From: Cognatundibacterium luofuense
Lineage (GTDB): Bacteria; Pseudomonadota; Gammaproteobacteria; Burkholderiales; Burkholderiaceae_D
Assembly: GCF_018139685.1 (NCBI RefSeq)
Contig: NZ_JAGSPN010000002.1
Span: 186,001 to 250,000 of the forward strand
DNA length: 64,000 nt
Direction: 5' to 3'
Under the pieces are notes generated by a model, which had not been told where the DNA came from, did not search any database, and saw nothing but the letters and a program-made list of their open reading frames with translations. Below, one piece after another: positions 59,924 through 64,000 of the stretch (positions are counted from its first letter, which is position 1; the number at the start of each line of letters is the position of its first letter). The position numbers and the translations under genes were made by a program.

Positions 59924-59951
59924 AAGGCTTAACGCTTGTTAAGCCTTTTTT
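59924..59951 (+). terminator. Terminator after the second tRNA-Asn
   Basis: A perfect 10-bp stem (59924-59933 with 59938-59947), loop GCTT, is followed by T's. The stem sequence matches that of the terminator after copy 3. Confidence 0.9.
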
Positions 59952-60009
59952 ATTCCAGTCAGCAGCAAACGGATAAGAAAAATTGCTGCAGTTGGTTGTA
60001 CAAGTTTGA

Positions 60010-60085
60010 TCCCTGATAGCTCAGTCGGTAGAGCGACGGACTGTTAATCCGCAGGTCCCTGGTTCGAGTCCAGGTCGGGGAGCCA
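60010..60085 (+). tRNA. tRNA-Asn (GUU), copy 3
   Basis: Identical to copies 1 and 2. It lies beyond the terminator that follows copy 2. No clear promoter is seen in the 58 bases between, so its expression may depend on read-through. Confidence 0.98.
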
Positions 60086-60092
60086 AAATTTA

Positions 60093-60120
60093 AAGGCTTA
60101 ACTTAGGTTAAGCCTTTTTT
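60093..60120 (+). terminator. Terminator after the third tRNA-Asn
   Basis: A perfect 10-bp stem (60093-60102 with 60107-60116), loop TTAG, is followed by T's. It is a near copy of the terminator after tRNA 2, which suggests duplication of a tRNA-plus-terminator unit. Confidence 0.9.
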
Positions 60121-60288
60121 ATTCGCCGCACGGTTTTACCCGTTATTCTATTGTCAGAACGCGTCATTCTGAATCCCATCTGACGCCGCATCTATCGCTA
60201 TCATGCAGTTCTGAAGGGCCCTCAGACTGTTTCGTTATACGCTTATTTCACTTACATTTAGTCACAATTCAGTCATATTGCTCACGTA

Positions 60289-60318
60289 GTATTGCCGCGA
60301 ATCAACTCAAGGCAATAC
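60289..60318 (+). promoter_or_regulatory. Inverted repeat over the chemoreceptor ribosome-binding region
   Basis: GTATTGCC (60289-60296) and GGCAATAC (60311-60318) form a perfect 8-bp inverted repeat with a 14-base loop. The only AAGG before the start codon (60309-60312) lies at the edge of the right arm, so the structure could mask it. A protein-binding operator is the alternative. Confidence 0.4.
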
Positions 60319-60324
60319 CCTACC

Positions 60325-62316
60325 GTGAACACACTATTCTCCCCCGCCATACGCCTCGCGCGCCGCTTTCATATCGCACACAAAGTCAGCTTTATCGCAA
60401 TTGCTTTTGCGATACCGCTGCTGATTGTGGTTGGATTACTGATTGCCGAAATGAATCAGGGCGTACGTGCAGCTTCCGAAAAACTGGATGCGCTGACCAG
60501 CATTCAGCAGCAGGAAAAACTGGTACTGACTTTATCCGGCTTACGCAGCCTGCAGCATCGTCAGATCATGGGCAATAAAGAACTGTCAGATAGCATCAGG
60601 CAATCAGAGCAAGCACTGGCGGCGTTTGCAGAAAACGAAAGTACCAAAGCCATCCTGACAACGCTGCAGCAAAGCATCCGTCAGGAAAACATCAAAGCAC
60701 CGGCCTTATTTGCGGCTTACACCAAAGCCATTAACACGGTACGGGAGCAGCAGGCGAGCATCGCACAACAGTCAAAGTTATCACTCGACAGTGATGCGAT
60801 GAATCACAGTCTGGCCAGTCTGAGCCTGCAAGCCCTGCCTGCCCTGCGTGAAAAAGTCGATGTGATGGCTGCACGCGGCGCTGCTTACATCGATTCCGGT
60901 TTGTTTGAAGCCGGTGAAGATGTGATGCTGAACTCTTTGTCCATGCAGGCACAAGTCGATATCGCGCAATTACTGCAAACCAGCAGCACCCTGAAAGAGC
61001 ACGATGCAGCATTTGCAGCAGACCATGAGCAAATACAAAAAACCAGCGAACTGACACGCCGCTTCTTTGAACGCGCCAAAGATGAAGTGCTGGCGTCGGT
61101 AAATCAGACTTCCGGCAAAGAATTCAGCGAAGCCGGCGCACAGGTACTCGGTGCCCTGCAGCAAACGCAGCAACAGACAGAACAACAACTGACTGGTCGT
61201 CTGACACAGGAGCAGACTGCACTGCAATTGCGTATGCTGGAAATTGTCGCCGGCATCATCATCCTGACCCTGATCGCCGCATATTTGCTGGTTGGCATGT
61301 ATCTGGCATTCAGCGCCGATATCCGTCAGCTGACCCACAGCCTGCAGGAAACGGCGGCAGGAAATCTGTACGATCCGGTCAGTATCCGTGGTCAGGATGA
61401 ATTATCCGCCCTGCTGCGCGCCATTGCCGATATGCGCCACGGCCTGAGCCAGATGGTGGAAAACATCCGTCAGAGTGCGCAGGAAATCGACACCATCGCA
61501 CATGAAATCCATCAGGAAAATACCGACCTCGCTGAGCGTACCGCGAGCCAGGCAGATTCTGTGCAAAAAACCAGCAGCGCCATTTCAGAACTGACCAGTT
61601 CAACTCAGGAAAATGCCGCCAATCTGGCGCAAGCCAATGCTGTGATCGCTGGTACCGCAACACAAGTACAGGAAGGTCTGAATGTGATGCGGAGCGCGAT
61701 TGAATCGATGCAAAGTGTGACCCACAGTGCCAATCTGATTTCCGACATCATCAATGTGATGGATGGTATTGCATTCCAGACCAATATTCTGGCGCTGAAT
61801 GCCGCTGTTGAAGCAGCCCGTGCCGGTCAGGAAGGTCGTGGTTTTGCGGTGGTTGCAAGTGAAGTGCGCAGCCTCGCGCAGCGCAGCGCGGAAGCGGCAA
61901 AAGAAATCAAACAATTGATTGACCGCTCAGGTCAGGCGATTTCACGCGGTAACGATATGATCGAAGCAGCAGGCAGCAGCATGAGCACGATCGCCACCGA
62001 TGTGGCACAGGTTTCCGCATTGATTGAACAGATCGCAGGTGCAGGACGCGAACAAAGCGCAGGCATTTCCAGCGTCAATGAAACCATTGCCAGCATCGAC
62101 AGCATCACCCAGCACAATGCCAGCCTGGTCAGCGAAGCAGCCCGCTCTGCCGCACAACTGGAGTCGGAAGCTGCAGCACTGAGCGCCGCCATCAGCGCCT
62201 TCCGCCCCGCTTCCGAACATATCCATCAATACGAAAATCCGTCTGTGTACGGTGCAATGAAAAAGAAACCAGCGCTTGCCGGCGCCAACCATAACAGTAA
62301 TCCGCGTTTAGCGTAA
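60325..62316 (+). CDS. Methyl-accepting chemotaxis protein (second chemoreceptor)
   Basis: A chemoreceptor of about 663 residues. TM1 is near 22-43, a helical periplasmic domain (about 45-305) has no Cache motif, and TM2 is near 310-335. HAMP follows, then the signalling hairpin with tip [20 protein letters not shown] near 490. No CheR/CheB tether is seen at the C terminus. The start is placed at GTG 60325. A TTG at 60292 adds 11 residues but would lie inside the inverted repeat. It has low similarity to the chemoreceptor at 21852 outside the hairpin. Confidence 0.92.
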   Translation: MNTLFSPAIRLARRFHIAHKVSFIAIAFAIPLLIVVGLLIAEMNQGVRAASEKLDALTSIQQQEKLVLTLSGLRSLQHRQIMGNKELSDSIRQSEQALAAFAENESTKAILTTLQQSIRQENIKAPALFAAYTKAINTVREQQASIAQQSKLSLDSDAMNHSLASLSLQALPALREKVDVMAARGAAYIDSGLFEAGEDVMLNSLSMQAQVDIAQLLQTSSTLKEHDAAFAADHEQIQKTSELTRRFFERAKDEVLASVNQTSGKEFSEAGAQVLGALQQTQQQTEQQLTGRLTQEQTALQLRMLEIVAGIIILTLIAAYLLVGMYLAFSADIRQLTHSLQETAAGNLYDPVSIRGQDELSALLRAIADMRHGLSQMVENIRQSAQEIDTIAHEIHQENTDLAERTASQADSVQKTSSAISELTSSTQENAANLAQANAVIAGTATQVQEGLNVMRSAIESMQSVTHSANLISDIINVMDGIAFQTNILALNAAVEAARAGQEGRGFAVVASEVRSLAQRSAEAAKEIKQLIDRSGQAISRGNDMIEAAGSSMSTIATDVAQVSALIEQIAGAGREQSAGISSVNETIASIDSITQHNASLVSEAARSAAQLESEAAALSAAISAFRPASEHIHQYENPSVYGAMKKKPALAGANHNSNPRLA

Positions 62317-62374
62317 GCGCTGCCATGCGGAGCTGCCATGCTCCGCTATCCCTCGCTCTTACAAACGCACCATG

Positions 62375-62409
62375 AATAACAAGGCCGCACGGATTGCGGC
62401 CTTGTTATT
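62375..62409 (+). terminator. Terminator of the second chemoreceptor gene
   Basis: A perfect 15-bp stem (62375-62389 with 62395-62409) with loop CGGAT, the longest in the window. A smaller hairpin (62327-62332 with 62341-62346) precedes it. Confidence 0.88.
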
Positions 62410-62531
62410 TTGATCAACGGTGTAAGCAACTCGGCAGAGGTACTGCCAGAAAATCTGCCAGTTCACTTTATTCCGTTACGTTTCTATCCCCAGCAGCCAG
62501 CCACCGTCAGCGCTGCGATGGCGAATTGCAT

Positions 62532-62626
62532 TGTGCAAAAATCGTCATTTTGATTTTTCTGAGGCCCGGACTTTCTGCCGACGACCGCCGGATTGCTATG
62601 CAGAACTGCGCACTCAGGCTGCTTTT
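62532..62626 (+). repeat. Dispersed intergenic repeat, copy 6
   Basis: Copy of the repeat family. TGTGCA starts at 62532 and the core CTTTCTGCCGACGACCG is at 62571-62587. The right repeat is altered (ATGCAGAACTGCGCACTC, near 62598), so it resembles the left-repeat form seen in copy 1. It lies between the convergent chemoreceptor and merR-like genes. Confidence 0.82.
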
Positions 62627-62726
62627 GACTCCGTTTCGGCCTTCCGGAAGCGGTACCGTAGCAACCGCACGAATATCCGGTCCGCGCTGGTCATGTCACG
62701 CCAGTGCCCATCATCTCAGAACACAT

Positions 62727-62767
62727 AAAAAAACACCGCCTTCTTTACAGGAAGCGGTGTTCTTTTT
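62727..62767 (-). terminator. Terminator of the ihfA-merR unit
   Basis: An 8-bp stem (62732-62739 with 62754-62761) is extended by CTTC/GAAG with one bulge. A7 on the plus-strand left side gives U's for the minus transcript, and a T-run on the right makes it bidirectional. Confidence 0.88.
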
Positions 62768-62815
62768 TGCCGGTAAGGCAGGTGTTTTACTGGAAAACGG
62801 TGTTGTACCGTATTT

Positions 62816-63190
62816 TCAGACTGCAGCCGGTTCGCGCAGCAATGCCAGAATCGCAGTCAGTTCGGCACGGACTTCGTGCAGGCTGATTTCCGGTTCGGCA
62901 TGGCCACTGCCTTTTGCTTTTGGCCCCGCCAGCTTATTACGCGCACCATTAATCGTGAATCCAAGGTCATACAGCAATTCACGGATACGGCGCACCAGCA
63001 ACACTTCGTGATGCTGGTAATAGCGACGGTTACCGCGCCGCTTGACCGGCTTCAGTTGTGAAAACTCTTGCTCCCAGTAACGCAGAACATGGGCTTTCAC
63101 ACCGCATAAATCGCTGACTTCCCCGATCGTAAAATAACGTTTTGCCGGAATCGGGGGCAACATACTGGTTGGTATCCTGCTCTCTGTCAT
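62816..63190 (-). CDS. MerR-family transcriptional regulator
   Basis: A 124-residue protein with an N-terminal MerR winged helix: KRYFTIGEVSDLCGVKAHVLRYWE near 18-41, then KRRGNRRYYQHHEVLLVRRIRELL. A short C-terminal region follows without metal-binding cysteines. This MerR gene commonly follows ihfA in betaproteobacteria. Its signal is unknown. The start could be the first ATG or Met10. It is ten bases downstream of ihfA and closes the pheT-ihfA-merR unit. Confidence 0.92.
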   Translation of the reverse strand: MTESRIPTSMLPPIPAKRYFTIGEVSDLCGVKAHVLRYWEQEFSQLKPVKRRGNRRYYQHHEVLLVRRIRELLYDLGFTINGARNKLAGPKAKGSGHAEPEISLHEVRAELTAILALLREPAAV

Positions 63191-63200
63191 ACTCTGCCAC

Positions 63201-63614
63201 TCAGGCTACATTCACATGGTTAGCGGAATTAGCGTCGTCGACCATGCCCTTCAGTTTCTGACTGGCATGGAAAGTGACGACGCGGCGTGCGGTGATCGGA
63301 ATTTCTTCACCGGTTTTCGGATTACGTCCCGGGCGCTGAGGTTTGTCGCGTAACTGAAAATTCCCGAATCCCGACAGCTTGACCGATTCACCACGCTCCA
63401 GTGCATCGCGGATCTCATCAAAGAAGGTTTCCACCATGTCTTTTGCTTCACGCTTGTTCAGGCCAACATGTTCAAACAGCAACTCTGCGAGTTCTGCTTT
63501 AGTCAGCGTCGGCAGTTCTTTTTCTGCCTGCGAACGCGCTTTGGCTGCCTGAACAGCGCGTGATAAATCAGCATCAAGTACCGACTGAAATTCAGCGGAA
63601 TTTACGTCATTCAT
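63201..63614 (-). CDS. ihfA: Integration host factor alpha subunit
   Basis: A 137-residue HU/IHF-family DNA-bending protein. The core reads [30 protein letters not shown], and the DNA-contacting arm [25 protein letters not shown] includes the proline that intercalates DNA. It has about 35 extra N-terminal residues compared with E. coli IhfA, a feature seen in betaproteobacterial forms. The start is the ATG at complement 63612-63614, behind GAGAGAAG. It lies 42 bases downstream of pheT, the usual order. Confidence 0.95.
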   Translation of the reverse strand: MNDVNSAEFQSVLDADLSRAVQAAKARSQAEKELPTLTKAELAELLFEHVGLNKREAKDMVETFFDEIRDALERGESVKLSGFGNFQLRDKPQRPGRNPKTGEEIPITARRVVTFHASQKLKGMVDDANSANHVNVA

Positions 63615-63656
63615 TGTCAAACTTCTCTCACCTATAAGACTGGCTGAACGCAATTA

Positions 63657-64000
63657 TTAACGCAACTTCGCAGCATACTGCTGACCGGCTGCCGTTGTCA
63701 AAGCTGCCATAGCGGCTTCAACCTGCTCATCCAGCAAAGTCGCCTGAGTATCTTGTAAGCTGAAGCGGAAAGCAAGGCTTTTCTCATCCTCGCCCAGGCC
63801 TTTGCCACGGTACTCATCGAACAAACGTACAGACTGCACAATCGCACAGGCAGGATCTTTGGCACGGGTCTGACTGAAGCAATCCAGCAGAGACTGTACA
63901 GCAACGTCCTGACGCACCACCAGTGCCAGATCGCGGCTGACCGCCTGGAACTTGGAGATTTCCTGATATACCGGCACGTCGACATTCTGCAGTGCAGCCA
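63657..64000 (-). CDS. pheT: Phenylalanine-tRNA ligase beta subunit, C-terminal part
   Basis: Only the last 114 or so residues are in the window; the gene runs off the right edge. The visible part is the anticodon-binding FDX-ACB (B8) domain: FQAVSRDLALVV, VRLFDEYRGKGLGEDEKSLAFRF, DEQVEAAMAAL. PheT with PheS charges tRNA-Phe. The position just before ihfA supports the call. Confidence 0.95.
   Translation of the reverse strand, partial: AALQNVDVPVYQEISKFQAVSRDLALVVRQDVAVQSLLDCFSQTRAKDPACAIVQSVRLFDEYRGKGLGEDEKSLAFRFSLQDTQATLLDEQVEAAMAALTTAAGQQYAAKLR

Noticed and set aside
59695-60120. The triple tRNA block as an integration site of a mobile element
   Set aside because: No integrase, partial tRNA end or foreign-looking DNA flanks the block; all three genes are complete.
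13899-62626. The repeated 95-bp sequence as a CRISPR array
   Set aside because: Copies are single, tens of kilobases apart, in both orientations, and no cas genes or regular spacers exist.
62394-63011. A 205-codon plus-strand frame across repeat copy 6 and the merR-like gene
   Set aside because: It runs through a repeat, a terminator and the antisense of a real gene; the translated sequence is basic and without motif.

Overview
The window looks like chromosome of a Gram-negative betaproteobacterium, most likely Burkholderiales and probably Oxalobacteraceae. This is inferred from gene content and order: the earP-efp pair, the pheT-ihfA-merR order, paired cyanophycin synthetase genes with the DUF1854/ABC pair, and an APS-reductase type cys operon with DUF934. 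The genus cannot be fixed from sequence alone. No transposase, integrase, prophage or CRISPR array was seen. Nearly all of the window is ordinary, densely packed chromosome.

Layout. 1-6.9 kb: the start of an unrecognised minus-strand gene under an FMN riboswitch, then two TonB-dependent receptors with near-identical leaders. 7-13.8 kb: a sulfate assimilation operon (tauE-like permease, cysI-type reductase, DUF934, cysH, cysD, cysN, cobA). 14-16 kb: a LytS/LytTR-type two-component pair. 16-21.7 kb: sodC, a CbiX chelatase coupled to lptG/lptF, pepA, xthA. 21.8-24.5 kb: a Cache-domain chemoreceptor and a GNAT acetyltransferase. 24.7-32.7 kb: a cyanophycin locus with DUF1854 and ABC exporter on the minus strand, and two cphA paralogues on the plus strand. 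32.8-37.4 kb: an MHYT hybrid kinase with an overlapping HD-GYP response regulator. 37.6-41.6 kb: rnhA, a methyltransferase, gloB, earP, efp. 41.6-44.1 kb: one AT-rich gene joining an HD phosphohydrolase-like region to an Hsp90-type ATPase, the best candidate for acquired or conflict-related DNA. 44.3-51.6 kb: DUF2214, metNIQ, a periplasmic thioredoxin-like protein, an orphan sulfate-binding protein, an isochorismatase-like hydrolase. 52-64 kb: a diguanylate cyclase, an S9 peptidase, uvrB, an aromatic/aspartate aminotransferase, three identical tRNA-Asn genes, a second chemoreceptor, a MerR regulator, ihfA and the end of pheT.

How the genes fit together. The cys operon would take imported sulfate to sulfide. 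CysDN makes APS, a 4Fe-4S type CysH reduces it, and the siroheme reductase completes the path. CobA and the CbiX chelatase serve siroheme synthesis, and the orphan Sbp-like protein could feed sulfate in. EarP and EF-P form a modifier-substrate pair: the EF-P carries Arg32 and the EarP carries Asp13/Asp17. The two cphA genes with the ABC/DUF1854 pair form a nitrogen-storage locus.

The most unusual feature not explained by known genes is a dispersed intergenic repeat of about 95 bp (116 bp in one copy). It occurs six times (13.9, 24.5, 44.2, 45.1, 56.0 and 62.5 kb), always outside genes and beyond gene 3' ends. It has a conserved core and is bounded by two related direct repeats. I do not recognise it as a named family.
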